Of a stretch of DNA of 64,000 bases, positions 34,901 to 41,510 are shown piece after piece. Origin of the DNA: Acanthococcus lagerstroemiae. Its lineage: Eukaryota > Arthropoda > Insecta > Hemiptera > Eriococcidae. Each line of letters begins with the position of its first letter. The first letter of the stretch is position 1. The stretch lies in assembly GCA_031841125.1 (NCBI GenBank), contig CM063114.1, forward strand, positions 10,912,001 to 10,976,000. Direction: 5' to 3'. The notes beneath the pieces were generated by a model that was not told the origin of the DNA, searched no databases, and saw nothing but the letters and a program-made list of their open reading frames with translations. The position numbers and the translations under genes are program-made.

Positions 34901-37753
34901 TGCTGATTGATTTGCAGTTTATCGCTTCATGTTTGTATTATTCAGATGAAAATTTTATGCTAAACATAGGTACTTTGCAATAACTGAAATTTTAGAAGAA
35001 TCTTCTGGTGAAATTTTCAAAATCAACGATCCGAAAACTCCTATTTTAGTGATCTTTAACCATAAAAATTTCAAGTTTAGCTCTATTCTTGCTTAATGGG
35101 AGCGATTTTTTTTTTTACCGAAAAAGAAACGAGACCTTGCCGTTAGAGATGCCGAATTAAGGAAAAAAACTTTCATTCTCTTCCCATTCAGAATGGGCTC
35201 ATCTTCATTTTTTGCGAAAAAGAAAGAAAAGAGGAAAATGAGAGTGAATGCATTCCTCAATTCAGCATCTCTACTTGCCTGTTGAAGACCCCAGTTTGTC
35301 CCACGTCGATCGGACTTTGGAACAAAAATGGGTGTTTGGATTATCATTCTACAGTTTGTATAAAAATTAACGGTTAGTGTTTTTATTCACTAACAAGGCC
35401 GGATTTACCTGACTGGCCGCCGCTAGGTGCTAATTTTTTTAACCACCCCCAAAAATATACGTAAAATAAATCCCACTTTATTCGTTTTCAATTTCTCATC
35501 TAAGCACTTACATTTGCTCACATGAGCATACCCTAATCTGGGAAGGTAAGCTGGAAGGATGTTAGAATTACTTGAGAGGAACACACAACTTTCTTTACAC
35601 ATTAAGATGTTCGTTATTTACTCTTGGTGATATTTTTCTCTGAATTTCCTCTGATTCGTCTCCTAAGTTGGTTCCAATAGAATCAAAACAAAAAAAATAA
35701 AACAAATCTACAAAGTTTCAGGTTAATCGGATGAGAAGAATCCGTGCCACAAGCTCCCTTTCGTTCTAATGGGAAAAACACATGGAGTTTCGGAGTTTCG
35801 ACTTTTGTTTCAGACTAAATTTCCCTTCTATATTTACCAGGACCAAAGCCCGTAAATTAAACAATAGAACATTTGCTATCGGATTCAGCTTGCGACACTG
35901 GAAAATAAGTCGTTTGCTTTCAACTTTTAGAATTTAATAAAATGTTCAACATTCTCAAATTTTAGGCTCTATAGGTCAAACAGAGAATCTAGTAAAAACA
36001 GAATAATCATTCATATTCGAAATTCAACGTTTGCTACCCACTTTCAGATTTTCGAAATGTCTTCCATACTTCAACTTTGTTTCAGCCCTGGTTCAGATAA
36101 CGTTCGATACTCAGCTTGAAACCTACCTTCGGCTATTGACTGACTAGTCTCTGACAGGAGTCCAGGGTACTCCATTTTCAGAAACGAAATTTGACTTTCA
36201 GTTTTGGAAGGTGGAGAAGAAAAATTTGCCGACAAATATTTTTTTTAAACTAAAAGTTCGCTGACAAACTTTTCAAAAAATTATAAATTGCCGATTTCTT
36301 AATCAAAATATTTTTTAATTTAAAAAAAAAACAAAAAACGAACAAACAAACAGACATTTATAAAATATGAAAAATTCAGATGAACAGTTTCTAAATTTGT
36401 CGACTGCCAAATTATGGGGGGGGGGTGTTTCAACCCCCTACACCCCTATAGTTTCGCCCCTGTGTGCTGGTAACTGAAATATACCGTTTTTTTTAGAGTT
36501 ACCCGCCTAAGGGCTCCGCTGCTGCATAAGCGGTAACTTGTGAACAACTAGCAACCAACCCAAACATTATAATTTGTTTCCTTTGGTGCGTGCTCGCAAG
36601 TTGCCGCTTGGGTAGCTCCTGCATAAGATTATTAGTCCAACTGCTTCCATCTAATTTGAAATCAGGGTCAACGGCCCTAAGAAATTTTAAAACAAAAAAA
36701 AACGCTGTACTTCGCTGTTTCGAATATTTTCGAAAATAAAAGTTCGGTTGTAATTCGCTAGACTTGAGACACTAGGAACAAAAGTAACAAATTTTCAGCT
36801 GTACAATGTCTAAACGAGGACATTTAAATCGGGCGAACGAAAAGTTGTTCCACAAGGCGAATAAATTATCGTACATAGTTAGCTCGTTTTTTTTTTTGTC
36901 AAACTTCAGAGAAAAGTGTGTAGTATAAAAGTTGGGGGGAGCAAACGGAAACATCTAGCTCTCGAGCTTTCAACGCGTCTCGTAATCTACCTAATTACGG
37001 TCGTTAATCAAAAAGAGCAAATTCGGACTCACCATCTGCGTCAACTTCGGCTATTATTTCTTGTAATCTTTGTTCGGAAACTTCATGGCCCAGCATTTGC
37101 AGTATGGTGGCCACCATGTGCTCCTCGATGTAGCCTTTATCTTGGGCGAACGCATCGAATGCTCGTTTCAGAACTGCACACGAATTCGAGACAAGAGTTT
37201 TCGTTTAGTATTCTGATGGCCGATCAGGAGGTGGTCTATGCGGAAGGGGAAAAGAATAGCTCTTACTTGACACTTGTTCTTTATCGAGGTCTTCCTGCAA
37301 TCAGAAACAAGCAGATTAAAGACGCAGAGCCGGACGGACCCGAATGAAAGGAACGAAATTCGAAATAGGGTTCGTGGAGGAAGTTCACGTGTGAAAGGCG
37401 GCCGCGGCTCTGCGCTGTCTATTTCGCGTACATAAACCGCTTTTCTCGATTCACTCGATTCACGCGCGGGGGAGGGGGGGGAGGAGGAGGAAAAGTTTTC
37501 AATTTCTCTGTGCAGTTTCGAGTTTCCTTTTTGGGTCGCGAGAAGGTCTGCTTCGAAAAGTCTGTAATTTAGCCGGCCTAGTTCGCCGAGTGTATATATC
37601 GTTTTCCGGCTGCCGGATTAATTCCTTTTCACGTGTATACGAACCGCGCCACCCGTCTAATTTAATATCGTATAAAAACCGGGAGTCGCTGCAAAGCTCC
37701 TTAAATTTATGAATAAGAACAAAAACGCGGGCTGCACTTACCAACGCTCCCAT
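13909..37753 (-). CDS. TpnC: Troponin C, six coding exons (whole gene span)
   Basis: Joining 37753-37742, 37294-37267, 37173-37033, 32798-32670, 20991-20860 and 13943-13909 on the minus strand gives one uninterrupted 158-residue frame ending in TAA. All five introns are GT-AG; intron 1 is phase 0 and the other four are phase 1. The protein is a four-EF-hand troponin C, the calcium-binding subunit of the troponin complex on the muscle thin filament. EF-hand II (residues 58-69, D-x-D-x-S-G-x-L-E-x-x-E) and IV (137-148, D-x-D-x-S-G-x-V-D-x-x-E) are canonical. EF-hand I (about 23-33) is one residue short with Ala in the first position. EF-hand III (101-112) has Val instead of the last Glu. Loss of sites I and III is normal in arthropod troponin C. 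The length matches the family. The linker after EF-hand II ([17 protein letters not shown]) looks a few residues longer than usual. The C-terminus [11 protein letters not shown] is insect-like. The paralogue class cannot be fixed by eye. Confidence 0.96.
14880..17040. repeat. Degenerate ~125-bp tandem array in intron 5
   Basis: Units carry AAAAGTTGACAAATACA, a TATGGATATT-like stretch, GTTTGTCACGTTAGTTT and a G-rich tract (GGGGGGGTCAAAAT). The AAAGTTGAC landmark occurs near 15178, 15309, 15574, 15711, 15820, 15940, 16061, 16188 and 16308, mostly 110-137 bp apart. The long step at 15309-15574 is explained by the foldback at 15380-15503. Units are strongly diverged. Confidence 0.65.
15380..15503. 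mobile_element. 124-bp foldback MITE
   Basis: The two halves are inverted copies. Left reads GTAGCCATGAG...CCATTTTGAAT...GCCCGTGGATG...GACTA. The right half, inverted, reads GTAGCCATGACGTCATTTTG...GCCCGTGGATG...GACTA. The whole element is one hairpin with a loop near GCGGTACGCTCTGC. It interrupts the tandem array and is absent from its other units. Confidence 0.8.
17041..18477. other. Intron DNA with AGTC-rich inverted segments
   Basis: The first part continues without a clear unit. Between about 17930 and 18310, short motifs (AAGTCGA, TCAGCCATAAGC, AGTCAACTC, CAGCTTAAA) recur in both orientations, suggesting a decayed foldback. No coding signature was seen. Confidence 0.4.
18478..18870 (-). 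mobile_element. Chimeric tRNA-derived SINE (Met-like head)
   Basis: On the minus strand a tRNA-like head lies at about 18848-18780: GGCGTAGCTGGAAGAACTCG, a loop TTCATAA (CAT, Met-type anticodon) and the B-box GGGTTCGATTC. An unrelated middle segment follows. The last part (18610-18480) matches the 3' body of the SINEs at 19.8, 50.6 and 54.7 kb: CGACCTAGGCC, GGGCTAAGGCAGCC, GACGTCTCT, GGGCGGATTCCAGGGCTCGG. It is not counted as a tRNA gene because the head continues into the SINE body and the stems contain mismatches. Confidence 0.75.
19190..19265. repeat. Short dispersed repeat R6, copy 1
   Basis: The segment GGGCCAATTTGGCGTACGTG...CCGCCATACGCTCCACCA is also found at 58640-58705 in the same orientation and, inverted, at 20112-20165. 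Confidence 0.6.
19827..20064 (-). mobile_element. tRNA-derived SINE, family A
   Basis: On the minus strand the head reads GTCTGGTTTGCCGAGTGG (A-box region), then GGGTTCGAGAGCC (B-box region). The family-A body and a short 3' tail follow. Possible target duplications are GAGGTCATT (19818-19826) and GAGGTCATC (20065-20073). If so, the copy carries about 20 extra bases 5' of the usual head start. Confidence 0.8.
20112..20165. repeat. Short dispersed repeat R6, inverted copy
   Basis: Reverse complement of the segment at 58640-58705: GAGGAGCCAATTTGGCATG...CATCGCCGTACGCTCCACCA. It lies just outside the SINE at 19.8-20.1 kb. Confidence 0.6.
20860..20991 (-). CDS. TpnC: Troponin C coding exon 5 (EF-hands III and IV)
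   Basis: It encodes residues 104-147. [13 protein letters not shown] finishes EF-hand III, whose twelfth position is Val rather than Glu. [19 protein letters not shown] leads into the EF-hand IV loop [11 protein letters not shown]. The acceptor is TTACAG and the donor GTACGT. This is one of the most conserved segments of insect troponin C and identifies the gene by itself. Confidence 0.98.
21735..21787. repeat. Poly(C) and (AC) microsatellite
   Basis: A run of C is followed by CACACACACAAACACAC. Simple sequence only. Confidence 0.85.
22594..22712. repeat. (TGTC)/(TGGC) microsatellite
   Basis: It begins with TGTGTGTG, then imperfect GTCT, GGCT and GACT tetranucleotide repeats such as CTGGCTGGCTGTCTATCTG and GTCTGTCTGTCTGATTG. 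It is non-coding and lies in intron 4. Confidence 0.8.
23776..25330. repeat. Degenerate short-period array (TTAAGACTC type)
   Basis: Dozens of variants of CATTAARACTCNTT and AAGACTCNTTNAGA follow one another with irregular 10-30 bp spacing at 23.77-24.06, 24.45-24.70 and 25.05-25.33 kb. Between them lie a MITE-like segment (24.1-24.44 kb) and unique DNA. A similar tract lies at 59.29-59.43 kb. Confidence 0.5.
24100..24440. mobile_element. MITE-like segment, relative of 32.3-32.5 kb
   Basis: It shares GTTGGRAAAAATCCA, TTTGATACTTGAGAATT, GAGTTGAGTCRGT and the end GAAAAACTCTTYGKTACGTCC with 32340-32496, in the same orientation. The internal motif TGATACTTG...GAGTTGAG occurs twice here (24230 and 24290-24375 region), so this copy has a local duplication. 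The end motif GTACGTCCGT is degenerate. Confidence 0.55.
27390..27711. repeat. ~70-bp minisatellite, about five units
   Basis: Units begin near 27390, 27462, 27533, 27604 and 27661. Each has the core GGTGCATTTGATGTTMAGCA, then TCCTTGACATTGAGTCCAC. The first three are 71-72 bp and the last two shorter. Confidence 0.8.
28328..29382 (-). mobile_element. 1-kb compound SINE-like repeat R2, copy 2
   Basis: It is colinear with 10555-11612 over about 1.05 kb, including both tRNA-like heads (28700-28630 and 29085-29010 on the minus strand). It ends at a T run from 29380 on. It sits in intron 4 of troponin C in the same transcriptional orientation as the gene. Confidence 0.8.
29636..30480. mobile_element. 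hAT-like non-autonomous element rich in GATTCGAATC
   Basis: Both flanks are dense in direct and inverted GAATCACGATTCGAATC-type motifs (29640-29745 and 30285-30475). The right end CAAACGAATCAC (inverted) resembles ends of hAT-family elements known in other animals. The middle carries a long hairpin (30062-30184). Ends and target duplication are not fixed. Confidence 0.5.
30062..30184. repeat. Long imperfect hairpin inside the hAT-like element
   Basis: The left arm ATGACTTGTCAAAAGAAA...ACATCGAACTG pairs with the right arm, which inverted reads ATGACGTGTCAAAAGAAA...GTATCGAACTG. The apex lies around AAAAAAGCCTGAGG. Total length is about 120 bp. Confidence 0.75.
30788..31136. repeat. Tandem duplication of ~175 bp
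   Basis: Units 30788-30961 and 30964-31136 share TCACTCAAATC, AACCAACTCAA, CTACTTGACCTAC and CATCTTAGTCTAAGAAC...GAAGCAACCTCTTTCATAT, with scattered differences. Confidence 0.85.
31150..31475 (+). repeat. Irregular repeat with core ACACGTAAGTC
   Basis: The core CGTAAGTC or TGTAAGTC occurs six times (near 31161, 31291, 31350, 31380, 31434 and 31464), often after a run of A and before CAGACATACAAG-like text. GTAAGT equals a strong 5' splice-site motif, but on the strand opposite to troponin C. Confidence 0.65.
32320..32496. mobile_element. MITE fragment, relative of 24.1-24.4 kb
   Basis: It ends in TTCGTTACGTCCCTG, which inverted gives CAGGGACGTAACG, a typical MITE terminus. A similar terminus CAGGGACGCAACC occurs at 38590. 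The left end was not located. Confidence 0.5.
32670..32798 (-). CDS. TpnC: Troponin C coding exon 4 (EF-hand II and central helix)
   Basis: It encodes residues 61-103 plus one base of Gly104. It completes the canonical EF-hand II loop with [13 protein letters not shown], then an acidic linker and [10 protein letters not shown], which begins EF-hand III. The acceptor is AAACAG and the donor GTGAGT. The frame continues in phase 1 into exon 5 across an 11.7-kb intron. Confidence 0.97.
35145..35272. repeat. Imperfect foldback, ~128 bp
   Basis: AGAGATGCCGAATTAAGGAA at the left pairs with the inverted right end AGAGATGCTGAATTGAGGAA. Weaker pairing continues inward (CATTCTC / CACTCTC). Confidence 0.7.
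35445..35915. repeat. Dispersed repeat R3, block A copy 1
   Basis: It matches 63615-64000 in the same orientation. Landmarks are ACATGAGCAT, CTGGGAAGGTAAGCTG, GAACACACAACTT, ATCCGTGCCACAAGCTCCCT, AAAACACATGGAGTTT and ATCGGATTCAGCTTG. It is non-coding. Confidence 0.8.
36185..36462. repeat. Dispersed repeat R3, block B copy 1
   Basis: It matches 63365-63605: AATTTGCCGACARATATTTT, AATATTTTTTAATT, AACAAACAAAC, GATGAACAGTTTC, then a G or C run and TATAGTTTCG. The right end CAGGGGCGAAACTATAG (inverted) looks like a MITE terminus. Confidence 0.75.
37033..37173 (-). CDS. TpnC: Troponin C coding exon 3 (EF-hand I and helix C)
   Basis: It encodes residues 14-60 and the first base of Gly61. ILKRAFDAF opens EF-hand I. 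The loop is 11 rather than 12 residues ([11 protein letters not shown]) and lacks a first-position Asp, so it should not bind calcium. The end, EIIAEVDAD, enters the EF-hand II loop. The acceptor is TGTGCAG and the donor GTGAGT. Intron 2, separating it from exon 2, is only 93 bp. Confidence 0.96.
37267..37294 (-). CDS. TpnC: Troponin C coding exon 2 (28-nt micro-exon)
   Basis: It encodes EDLDKEQVS plus the first base of Ile14. The acceptor is TTGCAG and the donor GTAAGA. The exon is only 28 nt long, so gene finders are likely to miss it. The motif DLxKEQ is a hallmark of the N-terminus of arthropod troponin C. Confidence 0.93.
37295..37741 (-). other. Troponin C intron 1 (447 bp)
   Basis: GTAAGT-TTGCAG intron, phase 0. 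It is GC-richer than the other introns and has a G-run (GGGGGAGG type) near 37470. No repeat was recognised. Confidence 0.8.
37742..37753 (-). CDS. TpnC: Troponin C coding exon 1 (start codon, MGAL)
   Basis: Twelve coding bases give residues 1-4. The ATG sits in a favourable context (CACCGCAATGGG) and is followed by a strong donor GTAAGT. This start was chosen because the donor joins in phase 0 to the exon coding EDLDKEQVS, the conserved start of arthropod troponin C. A first coding exon of only a few codons is common in this family. The residues GAL themselves are not conserved in other troponin Cs I know, so an alternative 5' exon cannot be excluded. Confidence 0.8.
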
Positions 37754-38040
37754 TGCGGTGAAACGAATTCGCGTTCCTTCAAATTTAACAAATATATATT
37801 ACGTTAATAATAATGTAGTAATGAAAAAGAAGCACCTTTAAAAAATCTCTGCGGAAATGGTGCGAGCGAAAAGGTTCAACGTCGAGTGACGGCGAAGAAA
37901 AGTCGCAGGTGAGAGAAGACCCCGCGCTCCGGGCCAACGAAGCTCCCAAATTAGTCGATTCCCAGGATAAGGTGCGGCGTCAGAGCGCAGTGTATTATGA
38001 GTTTGGTCGCATTATACCGTATTTACGTACTCACACCTAC
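37754..38040 (-). promoter_or_regulatory. Presumed 5' UTR and promoter region of troponin C
   Basis: This is the sequence directly upstream of the start codon on the minus strand. It holds an AT stretch with TATATATT near 37790, an E-box CAGGTG at 37906-37911 (a type bound by myogenic bHLH factors) and GC-richer DNA around 37860-37940. No clear MEF2 or TATA-initiator pair was seen. The role rests only on position next to a muscle gene. Confidence 0.3.
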
Positions 38041-40005
38041 TTATTCTAGCCCACCCCCCTCCCCCTTCGCATCCGCAAACGAAATTACCCCGTTTAGTCT
38101 TTTTTATCACCGTTCGCAGCCTCTCTGAGATACTCTACAAAGGTATTTTAAGATGTTAGCGAGAACTACACAGCTATACGCAGACATGCACGTATAGCTG
38201 ATTGCTGTCATTATTACTAAACGATGTTTGTTTAATTTGTTTTGGCTAGTGACTTTCGTCTTACTTAGTATTTACCGACACATTTTCAAATATCCGCACG
38301 TTTATTATTGAGATCGCAAGATATATGAGGATGTAACTGGTAGAGACAGATCTGAAAGTGATATATTTCTGAATTCTTTCAGCTTTGATTGGGTACACTG
38401 TCTCGCTGGATTGTCTTCTCTGTGAAGGTTTTTCAATTTAAAGTTGCAGAACTCGCTATTTCTTAGGAAAACAAGGTGTAGCCCTGTGCATTAGTCGCAC
38501 CCCCCGCCATTAATTCGATTTAAGTCGCTTCGTGCCCGAATGGAATCGTGTCCACCTCGCATCCTTGCGATGTGAGATCTATCCGCAGCAGGGACGCAAC
38601 CAAAACTTTTTTTTGGTGGGTGCTAGAATTTAGAAAAATCGTCTCCTTCCTTAAATTTTGATACTCTTGAGTTGTAAACTTGTTGAATATTCTTTACTAC
38701 GTATTAACTAAATATTATTGGGTGGTGGGGGGAAGGGGGAGGTAGAAAAAAATAAAAACACTTACAATGCCACTTTAATATTCTCAGTTTCTGGAGATTG
38801 ACCCATAGTCCGAAGTAAAACGAGAGTGGTTCCGAACTAAACGACCAAGGAGAATCCCTTTCTCCGCCCCGTAAAAAATAGATCTGAACCGATTTATACC
38901 ATCAACCACAAACGATAGCATAAGAATTCTAGATGGCACAGAAAGGAGGCAGGGAGAAGAACGAAAAATCAATCTACTACTTTTCAAAATGTGCAAGGAA
39001 AATTATGTTTAGACCTTGTTATATTTGGGAAAATTACGACACTTGGCTGACAAAGTCATAAAAATCTCCCCAAGTTTTCATTTTTGATAAGAAAACTAGG
39101 GGGCTTTTCCCCCTGGCCGCTTCACGGCCTAACCCCCCGCCGTCACTCGCTTTGCGCCTCGTCCGTTCATCACAGTCCTCGGTGTTTGGTCTAAAACTTT
39201 TGTTCCTGAGTTGAGGTTTGCTTTGCGCTTCTTTTGCTCCCCCTCTGTCAGCGGTCCTCAATCTTCCACCATGAACCCCCTTCCATCCTTTCTTCATCAC
39301 GAGCCGCTTCTTTCATTACGGTCGCTCTCTGCCTCAACGGTCACACTTCAATAGTCACAGCCCTCCTCAGCCATAAACTCCTCCCCCACAACGGTCATAA
39401 TCTCTTACCAGAGGCTTCAATGCCCACCCCATGGTCTTTTACCTGCGCAGTATCGCCCCCTGCGCGAACCCTTTCCTTCTGCACATCCGGGTAGGCCCTC
39501 TTCCTTGGACTTCCTTCTCGCCTCTACAATCATCAATCACTACAACCAAGCTCCTCCACCATCTGGGTCTTAATCTCTTCACATTACCCTGTCCTTCTCT
39601 CCATGACCTCCGTCCACAGCTTCTCCCCCACTCTCTCTATATATTAAAAACCAAAACTTCTCTCCCTTCCTGGAAAAACCGCACTGCGGGTTGCCTACCT
39701 AAAAATTAGAAAAATTGCAGGGATAGATCAGCTACTTTCAAGGACATAAGCTGTTCTAACATAAAAGATATCCAAGTTTTAATACATAACCGACATAAAA
39801 AGACATAAAATGACATAATTACCCATAATCTTCAAGATCACAAATTGCTGCGGGTTGCCCACCCTGTCCCTTAATTGTTCAATTTTCCAGGGGTAGCTTT
39901 TTTTTTTATGGGACCCCAATCCTCAAAGGAGGTAGGTCAATTGTATTATTACGTACAAAATGTTTTACAACTCTTAACAATAATTACAGTCTTTCATGGT
40001 CAATT
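38041..40005. other. 5' flank with a pyrimidine-rich tract
   Basis: A MITE-like terminus CAGGGACGCAACC lies at about 38590 and a G-rich run near 38720. From about 39100 to 39660 the plus strand is strongly C+T rich (CCCCTCTGTC, CTCCTCCCCCAC and similar). Two copies of TGCGGGTTGCC lie near 39685 and 39850. No coding family was recognised, and the open frames here are low-complexity. Confidence 0.45.
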
Positions 40006-40068
40006 CGGGTCCCCTGCTTTGCCCAGCTTTCACCCGGAGGTCTTTCGCTGGGTGCTACAGGGGACCCG
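40006..40068. repeat. Strong two-stem hairpin
   Basis: An 11-bp perfect stem pairs CGGGTCCCCTG (40006-40016) with CAGGGGACCCG (40058-40068). It encloses a second 6-bp stem, CCCAGC (40022-40027) with GCTGGG (40047-40052). Confidence 0.85.
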
Positions 40069-40088
40069 GCACAATCGATTTGTAATTT

Positions 40089-40211
40089 TGCTCTTCGGCC
40101 AATCCGGACCACCCCTTAGGGGGGAGGCGGGCCTTACAAACTTCTTTATGTTCTAGGGTATTCCTTCTTTTTGGCTAAACCGGACCTCCCCTTATGAGGG
40201 AGGCGGGCCTT
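40089..40211. repeat. Duplicated GC-rich hairpin motif
   Basis: Two direct copies of CCGGACCWCCCCTTA...GGGAGGCGGGCCTTACAA lie about 67 bp apart. Each can fold through CCTCCC with GGGAGG. The first follows the two-stem hairpin directly. Confidence 0.75.
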
Positions 40212-40374
40212 ACAATCTTATTCCTAATTGTGTTCTCAGCAGCGGCATCGTTGGGGGCTGCGCCCCGTTCGTGCCCTGCCTCGTGGAGGAGGTGGAGGAT
40301 TCATCTTCTCGACACCCGACTTACCGTGGACTCACCTACTAGGGAACGCAGCCCGCCACCCGTGATTGGCGGCA

Positions 40375-41114
40375 TCTCCCTCTTCGCCATGGCATTAGAA
40401 AATATTTTTAACAAAATAGACTGGGAATGGAAAGGATTTAATATAAACGGTGTTTTTATAAATTGCCTTCAACTCGGTGACGATATTATTCTAATCTCAC
40501 CCAAATTAGATGAAATTCGAGAAATGATAAGAGAGTTAAACAAAGTCGGAAAAGAAGCAGGACTTCAAATGAATTTGCAGAAAACAAAAATTCTTACCCA
40601 AAAAACAAATAAGGATATTTTCGTAGACAAACCACGATTAGAAATAGTACATGAGATAATTTACCTCGGTCAATTAGTCTCTTTCGAAAATAAAACCCAA
40701 AAAGAAATCGACAGGAGAATCGCAATTACATGGAATAAATACTGGAATCTTAAATATGTGTTTAAAGGTCCATTTTCAAGCTTTCAAAAAAGTCAGATAT
40801 TGAATATGTGTATAGCACCGTCACTGATTTATGGGTCTCAAGTTTGGACTACGACTATAAAAGACGAAACTAAAATTAGAAAAACACAAAATGCAATTGA
40901 AAGACCAATTCTGCGCCTCAGAAAAACTCAAAAAATTAGGATCATAAAAATCAAACAGAACCTAAGATTTAGCCCCAATTTAGTCAGAACGATAAGAAGA
41001 CTAAAATGAAAATGGGCAGGCTATGTGGCTAGAATAAGAGATTCAAGATGGACGTACAAATTCACATTCTGGTACTTAAAGCAATTTAAAAGAAAGCCAG
41101 GGAAACAATGGTAG
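40375..41114 (+). pseudogene. RTE-like LINE reverse transcriptase, C-terminal half, broken
   Basis: The frame reads ISLFAMALENIFNKIDWEW, LQLGDDIILIS (where a live copy has F-A-D-D), LQMNLQKTKILTQ, IIYLGQLVSFENKTQKEIDR and LIYGSQVWTT. These are palm and thumb motifs of RTE-type non-LTR reverse transcriptases. The box before FAMALENIF is shortened (GGISLF for a QGDPISPxLF-type motif). A TGA at 41007-41009 interrupts just before KWAGYVARIRDSRW, and the frame ends at 41114 beside a SINE. Upstream of about 40375 the long open frame is not reverse transcriptase. It is 5'-truncated and inactive. Confidence 0.85.
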
Positions 41115-41510
41115 TTTGCCATTGCTTTCCCAATGGTTTTCTTGCGTTAGAGTTTTTCCTGCGCTCTCCCGAAGAGTGTGCAGCCGCAGTTCGCTTACTA
41201 GCCATGTGTTTTCACAATGTTGAGTAAGCTGGCCCCGACGTGCACATGACAGTATCAGTCTTTTTAGATCCGGTGGTAACATACTCTGCGATTGTAGTGC
41301 CTTGTTCATTCGAAATAGCGGGGGTTACAGGGCACGCTATCTTTCCACCTCGATTGACACTATAGTCGCTGTGTTCATTAGAATGTTAGCGGGGGTATTC
41401 GAATAGCTCTAGCTTTTCTGCCGTTGGTGGAACTCGAACCCGAGACACAAGGATTGCGAAGCGGGCAGGTTTACCACTTGGCCGCACAATGACTAGCACC
41501 ATAATTATAT
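41115..41510 (-). mobile_element. tRNA-derived SINE, family B
   Basis: On the minus strand the head at about 41500-41430 has the A-box TGGCCAAGTGG, a loop TTCGCAA (CGC, Ala-type anticodon) and the B-box GGTTCGAGTTC. The body is homologous to the R2 units at 10.6 and 28.3 kb (TACTAGCCATGTG, CACAATGTTGAGTAAGC). The 3' end (AATGGCAAACTACC) abuts the reverse-transcriptase remnant in opposite orientation. Confidence 0.75.

Larger units (their letters stand above)
32799..37032 (-). other. Troponin C intron 3 (4234 bp)
   Basis: GTGAGT-AAACAG intron, phase 1. It contains a short foldback at 35145-35272 and blocks A and B of a repeat seen again at 63.4-64 kb. The stretches 32.8-35.1 kb and 36.5-37.0 kb hold AT-rich sequence in which I recognise nothing. 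Confidence 0.8.

Noticed and set aside
36916..37347. 143-residue plus-strand open frame
   Set aside because: It runs antisense over troponin C exons 2 and 3, whose minus-strand reading is exact in splice sites and protein family. The plus frame has no family signature.
39100..39709. Open frames of 86-92 residues in pyrimidine-rich DNA
   Set aside because: Stops are rare because of the biased composition. The products are low-complexity Ser/Pro/Leu strings without a family match.
40194..40374. 5' part of the longest open frame, as part of a reverse transcriptase
   Set aside because: The residues before about position 60 of that frame show no reverse-transcriptase motif and are GC-rich and low in complexity. 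Homology starts only at ISLFAMALENIF.
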